A DNA stretch of 64,000 nucleotides from Rhodococcus triatomae BKS 15-14 (GCA_000341795.1 AODO01000001.1:243137-307136); one strand, 5' to 3'; shown: positions 31,898-40,748, counted from the first letter of the stretch. Notes: generated from the sequence alone by a model not told the origin. Numbers and translations are program-made.

Positions 31898-33298
31898 ATG
31901 CCGACCCTCACCGCCGACCCGAGTCGGCTGCGCCGCACCCGGGGCGCCCTCGTGCACCCGATGTCCGGCGCCGTGTGGCGGCGGTCGCTCCGGGTTCGAT
32001 CCGCCGATGCCACGGTCGCGGTGTCACTGCGTGTCGGCCTCGCTGCGGCGGTGGTCCTCGTCGCCTTCGGGATCACCGGACACGGCTCGGTCGCCGGTTT
32101 CGCGCTGCTCGGCGCACTGAGCTCGGCGTTCTCGCGCCACGAACCGCTGCGTCGGACAGCGCAGAAGGTCGGCCTCGTCGGTGCCGCGGTCGTCGTGTCG
32201 GTCCTCGTCGGCGGCCTCGTCGCGGTCAGCGGAATGCCCGTGGAGGCCCAGATCGGGGTGGTGGCGGTCCAGGCGGGTGCAGCGGCCGCGCTGCTGCACG
32301 CGTTCCGTGTCGGCGGGCCCGGACCCGTGATCCTGGTGTTCGCCGCCAGCGCCGCGGTCGGATACGCAGGAAGCGCCGCGCACCTCGGTGTCGCCGTCGC
32401 GTCGGCGGCCATCGGCGCGGCCGTCGGGCTCGTCGTCGCGGTGCTGCCGTTCGTGTTCCTGCCCTGGGGACCGGCGCGCCTGTCCACGGCCCGTGCGCTG
32501 GGCGTACTCGCCCGGGTCCCCGCCGGTGCAGACGCGGCCGAGGCCCGATCCGCCGTCGTCACGGCGCGGCAGACGCTGGCACTGACGGCGGGACCGGGCG
32601 CGCGCGACCACGACCTCGCCGTCGTGCTCACCGAGGCGGAGGCCGCGCTCGACCGCTGGCTCGCCGACGGCGACGCCGGCCCGATCCGCGCCGTCGCCCG
32701 CCACGAGCGGGAGCTGCGGAAGACGAAGCGGCACAGCCCTCTTCCCGTTGCGAGCAGTGCCCCGGGTGAGCTGCCACGGCCGGCGGCCTTCCTGGCTCCG
32801 GGCCTCGCCGGGCTCGGCACCCGTGACATGCGCGTCCATACCGGTCGGGTCGTGCTCGCCGCCGCGCTCTCGGGCTGGCTGGCCGCGGGACTCGGGCTCG
32901 ACCACCCGATGTGGGCGTCGATGGGTGCGATGGCCGCGATGCAGGGCATCACCTACGCGGGCACCGTCGAGCGCGGAATCCAGCGGCTGCTCGGCAACGT
33001 CGCGGGTGCCGCCCTCGCAGCGGGACTCATCGCGCTGTCACTCGGCTATTGGCAGACGGCGGTCGTCATCGCGGTGCTGCAGGCGTGCACCGAGGTCGCG
33101 GCCGCCAGAAACTACGGACTGTGCACGATGTTCGTGACCCCGATGGCGTTGTTGATCGTCGGGCTGGGCACCGTCGTCGGACCCGAGATCGGAATCGGTC
33201 GCGTCCTCGTCACCGTCGTGGGAGTCGTCGTCGGGATCGTCGTCGCAGCGGTCACCCTCGGTGCGGAGGACCGGGCTCACCTGGCCGAGGTGGCGTGA
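31898..33298 (+). CDS. FUSC-family membrane protein (fusaric-acid-resistance type)
   Basis: A 466-residue protein with two membrane halves (about 45-195 and 315-455, six helices each) joined by a soluble helical linker, the FUSC architecture of aromatic-acid exporters. TAAGGT is seven bases before the ATG, suggesting a leaderless mRNA under control of the divergent MarR protein. Substrate unknown; aromatic acids or phenolics are typical for MarR-FUSC pairs. Confidence 0.88.
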   Translation: MPTLTADPSRLRRTRGALVHPMSGAVWRRSLRVRSADATVAVSLRVGLAAAVVLVAFGITGHGSVAGFALLGALSSAFSRHEPLRRTAQKVGLVGAAVVVSVLVGGLVAVSGMPVEAQIGVVAVQAGAAAALLHAFRVGGPGPVILVFAASAAVGYAGSAAHLGVAVASAAIGAAVGLVVAVLPFVFLPWGPARLSTARALGVLARVPAGADAAEARSAVVTARQTLALTAGPGARDHDLAVVLTEAEAALDRWLADGDAGPIRAVARHERELRKTKRHSPLPVASSAPGELPRPAAFLAPGLAGLGTRDMRVHTGRVVLAAALSGWLAAGLGLDHPMWASMGAMAAMQGITYAGTVERGIQRLLGNVAGAALAAGLIALSLGYWQTAVVIAVLQACTEVAAARNYGLCTMFVTPMALLIVGLGTVVGPEIGIGRVLVTVVGVVVGIVVAAVTLGAEDRAHLAEVA

Positions 33299-33397
33299 AC
33301 CGGGCCCGACCCCGGGCGAGCGGGCATCCGCGCGTGATAATTGTGTGCATGCGACCGCCCACCGACGGCGCGTGACGACGCAGAAGTGGAGATCTTG

Positions 33398-33571
33398 ATG
33401 AGTGAGGCGGTACAGGCGGGGGATCTCGTCCACATTTCGGACACGGCGGGAACCTGGGTGGTCGAGGAGATCCGATCCGGAATCGCGCTTCTCCGGGACG
33501 GCGAGGATCGACGCATCTCGTCGCGGGTGTCCAAGCTCACGGTGGTGCGCCGCAGCGGCGGAGCCGTCTGA
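33398..33571 (+). CDS. 57-residue beta-rich hypothetical protein
   Basis: A tiny protein, starting at ATG 33398 after AGTGGAG. The pattern AGDLVHISDTAGTWVVEEI then IALLRDGEDRRISSRVSKL suggests a small beta barrel of the DUF1918/KOW-like kind. Function unknown. Convergent with the secreted Pro-rich gene. Confidence 0.7.
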   Translation: MSEAVQAGDLVHISDTAGTWVVEEIRSGIALLRDGEDRRISSRVSKLTVVRRSGGAV

Positions 33572-33590
33572 CTCGTCGGGAGTCGACGCG

Positions 33591-34262
33591 TCACCAGGGC
33601 GTCGCCATGAACTTCTCCAGCGACGGCCGGGCCTTCGGGTTGCCCTCGTCGATGCCGACCACGGCGCCGACGCCCGCACCGATGAGATTGCCGAGCATGC
33701 AGCCGGCCATGAAGTTCGGGAAGATCGACACGCAGCCGATCGCGAGGCCGACGAACGAGCCGAGCATCATTCGCTGCTGGCCGCCGTTGTTCCATCCGAC
33801 CGTGACCTCGTTCGACAGGTCGACGAAGGCGTCCCGCTTGCTCTGATTGTTCGGCCAGACCTGATTGGCGAACAGCACGGCGGGTGGCTCCGAGGGCGGT
33901 GGTGGCAGTCCCAACATGCGTGCGACCTCGTCGAGGGTGGGGACCGGCGGGGGCGGAGGAAGTGCAGGCAGATCCACGGGAACCGGGGCGGGCAGCGTCA
34001 CCGTCGGAAACGGCACCGGCTCCGGCACGGCCACGGCGGGGAGCTCCACGCGTGGCAGCTCCGGGTTCGGCAGCTGCACCGGGGCCGGCTCGGGCAGCGA
34101 CAGCGCCGGCAGTTCCGGGAGCGGGATCGACGGCAGTGGGGGAAGGGCGGGTAGCTCGGGGAGCGGCGGTGGCGCCGGCAACTGTGCGGACGCCGTCCCG
34201 GTGCCGGAGGCGATCGTTGCGACGACGAGTGCGGGCATGACAAGAGCCGTGGCCATCTTCAT
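33591..34262 (-). CDS. Secreted Pro-rich protein with GxxxG C-terminal domain, long paralogue
   Basis: A 223-residue exported protein. A signal peptide ends in TASA just before QLPAPPPLP. Residues about 27-115 are a Pro/Leu/Val-rich segment in which every second or third residue is proline, and a 95-residue C-terminal domain follows with WPNNQSKRDAF, NEVTVGWNNGGQQ, IGCVSIFPNFMAGC and three GxxxG steps. The domain is shared with the next gene. ATG 34262 has GGGGA upstream. It is likely surface or mycomembrane associated; no family recognised. Confidence 0.82.
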   Translation of the reverse strand: MKMATALVMPALVVATIASGTGTASAQLPAPPPLPELPALPPLPSIPLPELPALSLPEPAPVQLPNPELPRVELPAVAVPEPVPFPTVTLPAPVPVDLPALPPPPPVPTLDEVARMLGLPPPPSEPPAVLFANQVWPNNQSKRDAFVDLSNEVTVGWNNGGQQRMMLGSFVGLAIGCVSIFPNFMAGCMLGNLIGAGVGAVVGIDEGNPKARPSLEKFMATPW

Positions 34263-34331
34263 GGAGGTCCCCATGTTCGGAGGTTGGTGCGTCGGTGAAC
34301 AGCCCGGGCCGGATGAGGGCTCGGCCGCGGG

Positions 34332-34754
34332 TCAGGGCGTCGCGACGAACCTCTCGATCGCCGGCACCACGTTCGGGTTCTGTCCGATACCGGTGGCGGC
34401 GCCCGCCACCACACCGACCGCGGTTCCGATGATGCAGCCGGCGATGAAGTTGGGGAAGATCGACAGGCATCCGATGCCGAAGCCGATGTTCGCGCCGATC
34501 AGCGTGCTCTGCAGCCCATTGGCCGCCCAGCCGTTGTTCACCTCGTTCGCCATGTTGTTGAACGCGTCCTGCTTCGTCTCGTTGCCGGGCCAGGTCTGCT
34601 CGGCGAACATCGCGGCGACGGGTGGCGGCGGCGGGATCGTCGGCAGCGCGGGCAGTGGCGGCGGAGCCGGCAACTGGGCTGCGGCGGGGCTCGCGCCGGA
34701 GGCGATCGCGGCGGTGACGAGTACGGGCAGGACCACGGCCTTGGCCATCTTCAT
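34332..34754 (-). CDS. Secreted Pro-rich protein with GxxxG C-terminal domain, short paralogue
   Basis: A 140-residue paralogue of the gene 69 bases downstream. The signal peptide ends in AAA before QLPAPPPLP, the Pro-rich linker is only about 20 residues, and the C-terminal domain reads WPGNETKQDAF, NEVNNGWAANGLQ, IGCLSIFPNFIAGC, then GxxxG repeats and NPNVVPAIERFVATP. Two cysteines flank the SIFPNF core in both copies. ATG 34754 with GGGAG six bases upstream is preferred to GTG 34766. Confidence 0.82.
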   Translation of the reverse strand: MKMAKAVVLPVLVTAAIASGASPAAAQLPAPPPLPALPTIPPPPPVAAMFAEQTWPGNETKQDAFNNMANEVNNGWAANGLQSTLIGANIGFGIGCLSIFPNFIAGCIIGTAVGVVAGAATGIGQNPNVVPAIERFVATP

Positions 34755-34969
34755 GGCGACTCCCACGGTGATCGGTCGGTTCTCGAGATCGTTCTCGCTT
34801 ACACGGTGATCCGCGTCGCGCGATTGTCCACGAACCGCGAAACGCGCTGGGACTGAATGTGACCCTGCTGAGGGTCGGGCGAAGACAGGGAGTCACTTTA
34901 CTCCGCACAATGCTGCCCTGCAGGCGAATCGTGCCCTGGCAGAGGCGTCGGCCCCGGCCCGGACATGCA

Positions 34970-35002
34970 GCGGGTCCCGGTCACGTCGTGACCGGGACCC
35001 GC
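34970..35002 (-). terminator. Terminator of the 42-residue peptide gene
   Basis: GCGGGTCCCGGTCAC (34970-34984) and its exact complement (34988-35002) form a 15-bp stem with a 3-base loop. It starts 15 bases beyond the stop of the small minus-strand gene and supports it as a separate transcript. Confidence 0.85.
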
Positions 35003-35017
35003 CGCGTCCGTGGTCGA

Positions 35018-35146
35018 TCAGGAGCCGCCGCCGAGGCTGCCGAGGCTGCCCAGGCCGCCCATTCCCCCGCCCTGACCGCCCTGCATCTCCTGCATGACCT
35101 TCAAGAGTTCACCGAGTACCGTCACGAGATCTGACAAAAAGTCCAT
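35018..35146 (-). CDS. 42-residue amphipathic peptide with Gly-rich tail
   Basis: GAAGGTG lies seven bases before ATG 35146. The product begins MDFLSDLVTVLGELLKVMQE, an acidic amphipathic helix, and ends in a Gly/Ser/Leu/Met tail (GGMGGLGSLGSLGGGS). It has no signal peptide. Its own perfect terminator follows. In size and character (short, acidic, amphipathic, no export signal) it recalls PorA/PorH channel peptides of corynebacteria and phenol-soluble modulins, but sequence similarity is not evident. Function unknown. Confidence 0.6.
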   Translation of the reverse strand: MDFLSDLVTVLGELLKVMQEMQGGQGGGMGGLGSLGSLGGGS

Positions 35147-35255
35147 GGCCGTGCACCTTCACTGTCCGGATAGATGGAACTGGGGCGACGGACCGGACGC
35201 GCCGGACTGCGTTCGCAGCGCGTCCCGTCCTCGCCACCTGGTCTGGGGACGTTCC

Positions 35256-35339
35256 TCACGGTGGAGGCGACCGGCAGGGCGCGGTCGGACAGTTCTCGGA
35301 GACGTGCCGACCGCAGCGGTCGATGTGGAGTTCGTGCAT
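35256..35339 (-). CDS. Possible 27-residue Cys-containing peptide
   Basis: GAGGTGA lies five bases before ATG 35339. The product MHELHIDRCGRHVSENCPTA continues with a third Cys and ends in PPP. It lies 110 bases upstream of the 42-residue peptide gene on the same strand. With only 28 codons, chance cannot be excluded. Confidence 0.35.
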   Translation of the reverse strand: MHELHIDRCGRHVSENCPTAPCRSPPP

Positions 35340-35469
35340 GGGACTCACCTCAATCCCATGTATCGACGCATGCACCGATAGTGTTTCACACCACAATCGG
35401 GTTGCACGGGCGATTCGGCACACATTCGGCGGGGATCGCGGTGCGGCGGGCACGGATCGGAGACGGCGG

Positions 35470-35543
35470 TGCCCCCGGCAGGAATCGAACCTGCGACCTA
35501 GAGATTAGAAGGCTCTTGCTCTATCCAACTGAGCTACGGAGGC
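35470..35543 (-). tRNA. tRNA-Arg(TCT)
   Basis: A minus-strand cloverleaf of 74 bases with acceptor GCCTCCG/CGGGGGC, anticodon TCT in AGAGCCTTCTAATCTCT and T-arm GTTCGATTCC. CCA is not encoded. Confidence 0.96.
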
Positions 35544-35669
35544 GTGACCCCTGTCGGGATCGGGTCAGGAGTCTACCGGCTCCGGTTTCGCGGTCACGTC
35601 AGGCCGCGCTGCTACGGGGCGTCGTACCTGGACGTGGCTCACACGCGCGCGCCTCCTACCCTGGTAGGC

Positions 35670-37700
35670 ATGGCATCACCCGAGCTCGCCCACGCCGACA
35701 CGCCGCCGACCCGCACGGCACGAGACGGCGTGGTTCCCGTCTTCGTCGTTCTCGGGCTGATCGCCGGACTCGTCGCAGCGATGGTGGTGGGCCTGTCGGC
35801 GTCCGAGGCGCTGGTGCGGCTCGGCATCCCCGATCCCGGCCCGCTCACCACGTACGGGCTGCCCGCGGTCAAGGCGATCGGTGAGGTCGCGGCCGTCATC
35901 TCCGTCGGGTCCCTGTTGCTCGCGTCGTTCCTCGTGCCGCCGCAGAAGAGCGGAGTCCTCGACGTCGGCGGCTATCGCGCGGTCCGGACGGCGTCGAACG
36001 CGGCGATCGTGTGGGCGGCGTGCGCGCTCGTGCTGGTGCCGCTGACGGTCTCCGACACCTCCGGTCAGACGCTCGGCGAGTCCCTCAGGCCGGAGAACCT
36101 GTGGCGGGCCATCCCGCAGATCGAACTCGCGGAGGCGTGGCGGAACACCGCGATCCTCGCCGTGATCCTCGCTGTCTGCTCCCGGATGCTGCTGCGGTGG
36201 AACTGGACGCCCGTGGTGCTCGTGCTCGGTGTGGCCACCCTCGTCCCGCTCGCGCTGACCGGCCACTCCTCGGCGGGCGGCTCCCACGACATGGCGACGA
36301 ACAGCCTGCTGTGGCACCTGGTCGCCGCGTCGCTGTGGGCCGGTGGACTGTTCGCGCTGCTCGCGCACGCCCGTCGTGGCGGGGAGTACACGGACCTCGC
36401 GGCGCGCCGCTTCTCGACGGTCGCGACGGCCGCGTTCGTGGTCATGGCGATCTCCGGCGTGATCAACGGCCTCGTCCGGCTGCCGTTGCGCGAGCTGTTC
36501 TCGAGCACCTACGGGTGGTTGCTGGTCGCGAAGACCGTCGCGCTGGTGATCCTCGGTGTCTTCGGGTACCTGCAGCGCAGGCAGGCGTTGCCCGCGTTGC
36601 AGGCGGACCCGACCTCGCGCGGTGCGTTGATCCGGTTCGCCGGCGGCGAGGCGCTCGTCTTCGCCGCGACGATCGGACTCGCGGTCGGACTGGGCCGGAC
36701 ACCGCCGCCGCCGGAGGACATTCGTCCGACACCGGCGGAGGTGCAGCTCGGCTACAACCTCGACGGCCCCCCGACCGTGGCGCGCCTGATGTTCGACTGG
36801 CGCTTCGACCTGATCTTCGGCACCGCGGCGATCATCGCCGCCGTCTGGTACGTCGCCGGTGTTCGCCGTCTCCGGCGACGCGGCGACAGCTGGCCCGTCG
36901 GCCGGACTGTCGCGTGGCTTCTCGGGTGCGCGACGCTGCTCGTCGGAACCTCGTCCGGACTCGGCCGCTACGCGCCCGCCGTGTTCAGTGTGCACATGGG
37001 CGCGCACATGGCGCTGTCGATGCTCGCGCCGGTGCTGCTCGTGCTCGGTGGGCCGATGACGCTGGCGCTGCGCGCCCTCAGGCCCGCGGGTCCGGATGCC
37101 CCGCCGGGGCCGCGTGAGTGGCTGCTCGCGGCGCTGCACAGCAAGTACTCGCGCTTCATCACGCATCCGCTGGTGGCATCGTTCCTGTTCGTCGGTGGCT
37201 TCTACGCTCTGTACCTCGGCGGCATCTTCGGCGCGACGCTCGACTCCCACGGCGCGCACCTCCTGATGAACCTGCACTTCATCCTCAGTGGCTATCTCTT
37301 CTACTGGGTCGTCATCGGCATCGACCCGGCGCCGCGTCAGATCCAGCCGGTGACGAAGCTGGCGATGGTGTTCGGGTCACTGCCGTTCCACGCGTTCTTC
37401 GGTATCGCGCTCATGAGCACGATGGAGGTCATCGGTGGCTGGTACTACCGGTCGCTGGGCCTCGGCTGGAACGACGACCTGTTCAACGACCAGAAGGTCG
37501 GCGGTGGCATCGCATGGGCGACCGGCGAGATCCCCCTCGTCCTGGTGATGCTCGCCCTGCTGGTCCAGTGGTCGCGGTCCGATCAGAAGACGGCCAAACG
37601 CATCGACCGTGCCGCCGACCGCGACGACGACGCCGAACTCGCCGCCCACAACGCGATGTTCGCGGAGCTCGCCCGCAGAGACAAGGAAGGCTGGAACTAG
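35670..37700 (+). CDS. CopD-CtaG fusion membrane protein
   Basis: A 676-residue polytopic protein. The N-terminal half (about 20-360) resembles the CopD copper-uptake domain with GHSSAGGSHDMATNSLLWHL, and the C-terminal half (about 390-640) is a CtaG_Cox11-type caa3-oxidase assembly domain with FSVHMGAHMALSM and LMNLHFILSGYLFYW histidines. The likely role is copper supply to cytochrome oxidase, as suggested for Rv0102-like proteins. TACCCT (35657-35662) lies seven bases before the ATG, a leaderless start. It ends convergently, sharing CTAG with the next gene. Confidence 0.9.
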   Translation: MASPELAHADTPPTRTARDGVVPVFVVLGLIAGLVAAMVVGLSASEALVRLGIPDPGPLTTYGLPAVKAIGEVAAVISVGSLLLASFLVPPQKSGVLDVGGYRAVRTASNAAIVWAACALVLVPLTVSDTSGQTLGESLRPENLWRAIPQIELAEAWRNTAILAVILAVCSRMLLRWNWTPVVLVLGVATLVPLALTGHSSAGGSHDMATNSLLWHLVAASLWAGGLFALLAHARRGGEYTDLAARRFSTVATAAFVVMAISGVINGLVRLPLRELFSSTYGWLLVAKTVALVILGVFGYLQRRQALPALQADPTSRGALIRFAGGEALVFAATIGLAVGLGRTPPPPEDIRPTPAEVQLGYNLDGPPTVARLMFDWRFDLIFGTAAIIAAVWYVAGVRRLRRRGDSWPVGRTVAWLLGCATLLVGTSSGLGRYAPAVFSVHMGAHMALSMLAPVLLVLGGPMTLALRALRPAGPDAPPGPREWLLAALHSKYSRFITHPLVASFLFVGGFYALYLGGIFGATLDSHGAHLLMNLHFILSGYLFYWVVIGIDPAPRQIQPVTKLAMVFGSLPFHAFFGIALMSTMEVIGGWYYRSLGLGWNDDLFNDQKVGGGIAWATGEIPLVLVMLALLVQWSRSDQKTAKRIDRAADRDDDAELAAHNAMFAELARRDKEGWN

Positions 37701-38641
37701 CCCTCGCTGCGCAGCCGTTCGCGAGCCTCGGCCGGGGTGACGGTTGCGGCGATCTCGGCGACGGGGTTCGCGAAGTGCCACCGCAGCACGGACCGGGTCA
37801 TCGGCAGGGTTCCGCCCAGGACGGTCTGCATCGCGGCCGGCGACCGGGTGGCTCGCACCACCGCGCGGGCCGCGGGGACGACGGCTCGATCGAGCGCGGC
37901 CGGCTGGTCGAAGCCGCCGAGCGCGCGCATCCACCTCGGTAGCGTGGCGAGCGTGGCCGGGGCCAGCATCCGGCTCGTCGCCCACAGGGGCCACCGTCCG
38001 CGACCGCCTTCGGTGCGGAGCAGGTAGTGCATACCGCGCCGGGCACGTTCCGACGTGCACAGTCGCGGGCGGACCTGCTCGAAGTACTCCCGGACCGCCC
38101 GCCGGGACGCGGGTACGTCGGCGGGCGAGCACGTCTGCAGTTCGGCTGCGACGACGCACTCGGCCCAGTACCGGTCCTCGTCCTCGGGTGACAGCGGTCC
38201 TGGTCCGAACATCTCGTACGCCTTGAGCACGGAGTGCCAGCCGGTCACGTGGATCCACAGCTGACTGTCCGGATCGTTGGCGGCGTACCGCTGTCCGGAG
38301 ATCGGTTCGATGCCGGTTGCGCGGGCGTGCACCCGCATCAGCAGCTCCGACGTCTCGATCGCGGTGCGGCTGTCGCCGACGGCGACGACGAGGAAGTAGG
38401 ACAGGGTGCCGTCGAGGCGTCCGCGTGGATCGGTGTAGATGCCGTCGGCGTCGGCGACGGCGGCGGTGAGCATCGGGTCGAAGTGCTCGAGAGTGACGGC
38501 CCGCTGGAATCCGATGAGCGCGGTCGGATGCGTCCAGACCTTCCAGCTCGGCGACTCCGGGCCGAAGAAGCCGTGGTCGCGGCGGGGGAGTGCCGGATCG
38601 AACGGCCAGCTCCGGGTCGACATCATGCGGGTCTCGGTCAC
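37697..38641 (-). CDS. MpaB/DUF2236-family oxygenase
   Basis: A 314-residue protein of the DUF2236 family, which includes haem-dependent latex-clearing proteins and MpaB. The N-terminal FFGPESPSWKVWTHPTALIGFQRA and the central DPDSQLWIHVTGWHSVLKAYE with His residues are the family hallmarks. GTG 38641 has GAGGAGA six bases upstream and is preferred to downstream ATG codons. Divergent from a TetR gene. Substrate unknown. Confidence 0.85.
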   Translation of the reverse strand: MTETRMMSTRSWPFDPALPRRDHGFFGPESPSWKVWTHPTALIGFQRAVTLEHFDPMLTAAVADADGIYTDPRGRLDGTLSYFLVVAVGDSRTAIETSELLMRVHARATGIEPISGQRYAANDPDSQLWIHVTGWHSVLKAYEMFGPGPLSPEDEDRYWAECVVAAELQTCSPADVPASRRAVREYFEQVRPRLCTSERARRGMHYLLRTEGGRGRWPLWATSRMLAPATLATLPRWMRALGGFDQPAALDRAVVPAARAVVRATRSPAAMQTVLGGTLPMTRSVLRWHFANPVAEIAATVTPAEARERLRSEG

Positions 38642-38659
38642 GGCTGGTCTCCTCGTCGA

Positions 38660-38703
38660 TGAATACAACGCGACCGTAGCAATGGCACGGCGTGAATACA
38701 ACG
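38660..38703. promoter_or_regulatory. Direct repeats TGAATACAACG, operator candidate
   Basis: TGAATACAACG occurs at 38660-38670 and 38693-38703, 33 bases or about three helical turns apart, between the divergent oxygenase and TetR genes. This placement suits a regulator site. Confidence 0.6.
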
Positions 38704-38765
38704 GTTGCGTAGGATTGGTTCCGGACAAACGGTCACCAGGGTGATGCGCAGGAGATGGGAGTTAC

Positions 38766-39416
38766 GTGACACGGATCGAACCGGACCGGCCGCGGCGTAA
38801 GTACGCACCGCGACTGCCCCCTGCGCAACGGCGTGAGCAACTGCTCGACGCCGCGTTCGAGGTCACCCGGCGGCACGGCCTCCACGACCTCAGCATGGAG
38901 TCCGTCGCACAGGAGGCCGGCGTGGGAAAGCCCGTGCTGTACACGGTGTTCCGCACGCGCGCGGACCTCGTCGCGGCACTGCTCGAACGCGAGCACGGAC
39001 GCGCCGTCGAGCAGGTGATCGCGTCCATGCCGACCGACCTCACCGTCTCGGGCCCGGCCGCGGCCTACGCGGCCACCGTGACTGCCTTCGTCGACGCCGT
39101 CCTCTCGGATCCGACGCGGTGGCGCCTGATTCTCACCGCGCCCGACACCGCGCCGGGGGAGTACCGGGACCACCTGCGCTCGGCGCGCTCCGCCATCCTC
39201 CGCCGGGCGGTGGAGCTCGCGCACGCCGGAGTTGCGCTGGAGCCCGCACTCGCCGGACTCGACGAGGAGCTCCTCGCCCACACCATGCTGTCCGTCGCCG
39301 AGATGCTCGGACGGCTCGCCGTCGGCGACCCGGACACCTTCACCCGTGAGCGCCTCGCCACCTATGCGAGCGCCCTCGCGGGGATGATCGCCGTTCCGTC
39401 GGCCGGATCGGACTGA
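38766..39416 (+). CDS. TetR-family regulator beside MpaB-type oxygenase
   Basis: A 216-residue TetR protein with helix-turn-helix at about 22-65 (REQLLDAAFEVTRRHGLHDL, MESVAQEAGVGKPVLYTVF). The GTG start follows AGGAGATGGGAG. A direct repeat pair lies between it and the divergent oxygenase, so local control of both genes is likely. Confidence 0.88.
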   Translation: MTRIEPDRPRRKYAPRLPPAQRREQLLDAAFEVTRRHGLHDLSMESVAQEAGVGKPVLYTVFRTRADLVAALLEREHGRAVEQVIASMPTDLTVSGPAAAYAATVTAFVDAVLSDPTRWRLILTAPDTAPGEYRDHLRSARSAILRRAVELAHAGVALEPALAGLDEELLAHTMLSVAEMLGRLAVGDPDTFTRERLATYASALAGMIAVPSAGSD

Positions 39417-39629
39417 CGCACCCCGTTCCGGTGCCGGGCCACCGGCCGCCTGGACGGACACGTGTGCCGCCCTGTCGAACTCGAACTCGAAGCCGTCGCA
39501 GTCGGATAACGTCGCCGTCACACCTCGGAAAGTCGGTGAGGGTGTGCCCGAAACGCGATGTCCCGCACGGCAACGGGCATACCGTGGATGGGCTCGCGAT
39601 CACGTCCGGTCCCGACCCGGGAGGCGTCG

Positions 39630-40748
39630 ATGAGGTGGACAGCGGTACTGCCTGTGGTTCTCGTCGCGATGACGGTCGCGGTGGCCGGGCCGCCCGCGCA
39701 TGCGGATCCCGTGACGGGGCCGCCGGGCTCGGTCGTCGAGGTCGGGCAACTGGATCCGGCCGCGATGCTGCCCGGCGCCGCCGAGGGGTACCGCGTCGTC
39801 TACCGCACCACGGACCACCACGGTGCCGGTCGGCTCAGCTCGGGGGCCGTGTACGTGCCTCCCGGGCCGGTGCCGGACCGGGGCTGGCCCGTCGTCTCCT
39901 ACGCGCACGGCACGATCGGGCTCGCCGACGGGTGCGAACCCTCCACGGTGGGCGGGCTCGCCGAGGAGGGCGCCTACATGGACCGGTGGCTGCGCCGCGG
40001 CTACGCCGTCGTCGCCACGGACTACGCGGGTCTCGGGACCCCCGGCGAGCTCGCGTACCTCGACGGTGTCGCAGCCGGTCACGGCGTCGTCGACATGGTC
40101 CGCGCCGGGCGCGCCGCGATGCCCGAACTGTCCCCTCGCTGGGTGGTCGCCGGGCTGTCCCAGGGTGGACACGCCGCACTGCACACGGCGCACCTCGCGA
40201 CGTCGTACGCGCCGGAGCTCGACTATCGCGGTGCGGTCTCGCTCGCACCGCCCACGAATCTGGAACAGGTGTTCCCGTTCGCCGGGCCCGGTGTCCCGAA
40301 CTTCGGGGTGGCGGGACTCACCAAGTTCACCCTCTTCACGATGGTGGGCCTCGCCGACGCCCGCCCCGACCTCGACATTCCGTCCCGCCTGTCGCCGCGG
40401 GGCCGCGAACTGGCGACCCTCGCAACGCAGGTGTGCACCGTCGAGGTCGGGAGACGGATCGGGAAGATGCAGGTCGGCGAGCTGTTCTCGCGCCCGATCG
40501 ACGACCTGCGGCCCGCGTTGGCCGACTACATCGGAGTCCCCACCTTCGGCTACGACCGCCCGGTCCTCATCGGGCAGGGCGCCGTGGATCTGGTGGTGCC
40601 GATGCCGTTGACGCTGTTGTTCGCCCAGCAACTGGCATCGGCCAACACCCGATTCGACCTGCGCCTGTACCCGTCGGCGGATCACATCGGCGTGCTCGCG
40701 GCGTCGTTCGACGACGCGGCTGCCGTCGTGGACGGTCTGGTGAGCTGA
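39630..40748 (+). CDS. Secreted LIP-family lipase
   Basis: A 372-residue exported lipase. A signal peptide ends at PAHA (about residue 25), and the mature enzyme has YAHGTIGLADG (oxyanion region), VVATDYAGLG, the nucleophile elbow GLSQGGH (Ser about 171) and a late SADHIGV histidine. This matches the secretory lipase (PF03583) family that cleaves triacylglycerols or esters outside the cell. GGGAGG lies five bases before ATG 39630. A broken relative follows directly. Confidence 0.9.
   Translation: MRWTAVLPVVLVAMTVAVAGPPAHADPVTGPPGSVVEVGQLDPAAMLPGAAEGYRVVYRTTDHHGAGRLSSGAVYVPPGPVPDRGWPVVSYAHGTIGLADGCEPSTVGGLAEEGAYMDRWLRRGYAVVATDYAGLGTPGELAYLDGVAAGHGVVDMVRAGRAAMPELSPRWVVAGLSQGGHAALHTAHLATSYAPELDYRGAVSLAPPTNLEQVFPFAGPGVPNFGVAGLTKFTLFTMVGLADARPDLDIPSRLSPRGRELATLATQVCTVEVGRRIGKMQVGELFSRPIDDLRPALADYIGVPTFGYDRPVLIGQGAVDLVVPMPLTLLFAQQLASANTRFDLRLYPSADHIGVLAASFDDAAAVVDGLVS

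Noticed and set aside
34859..35134. 91-codon plus-strand frame
   Set aside because: Antisense to the 42-residue peptide gene and its terminator; no ribosome site and Arg-rich.
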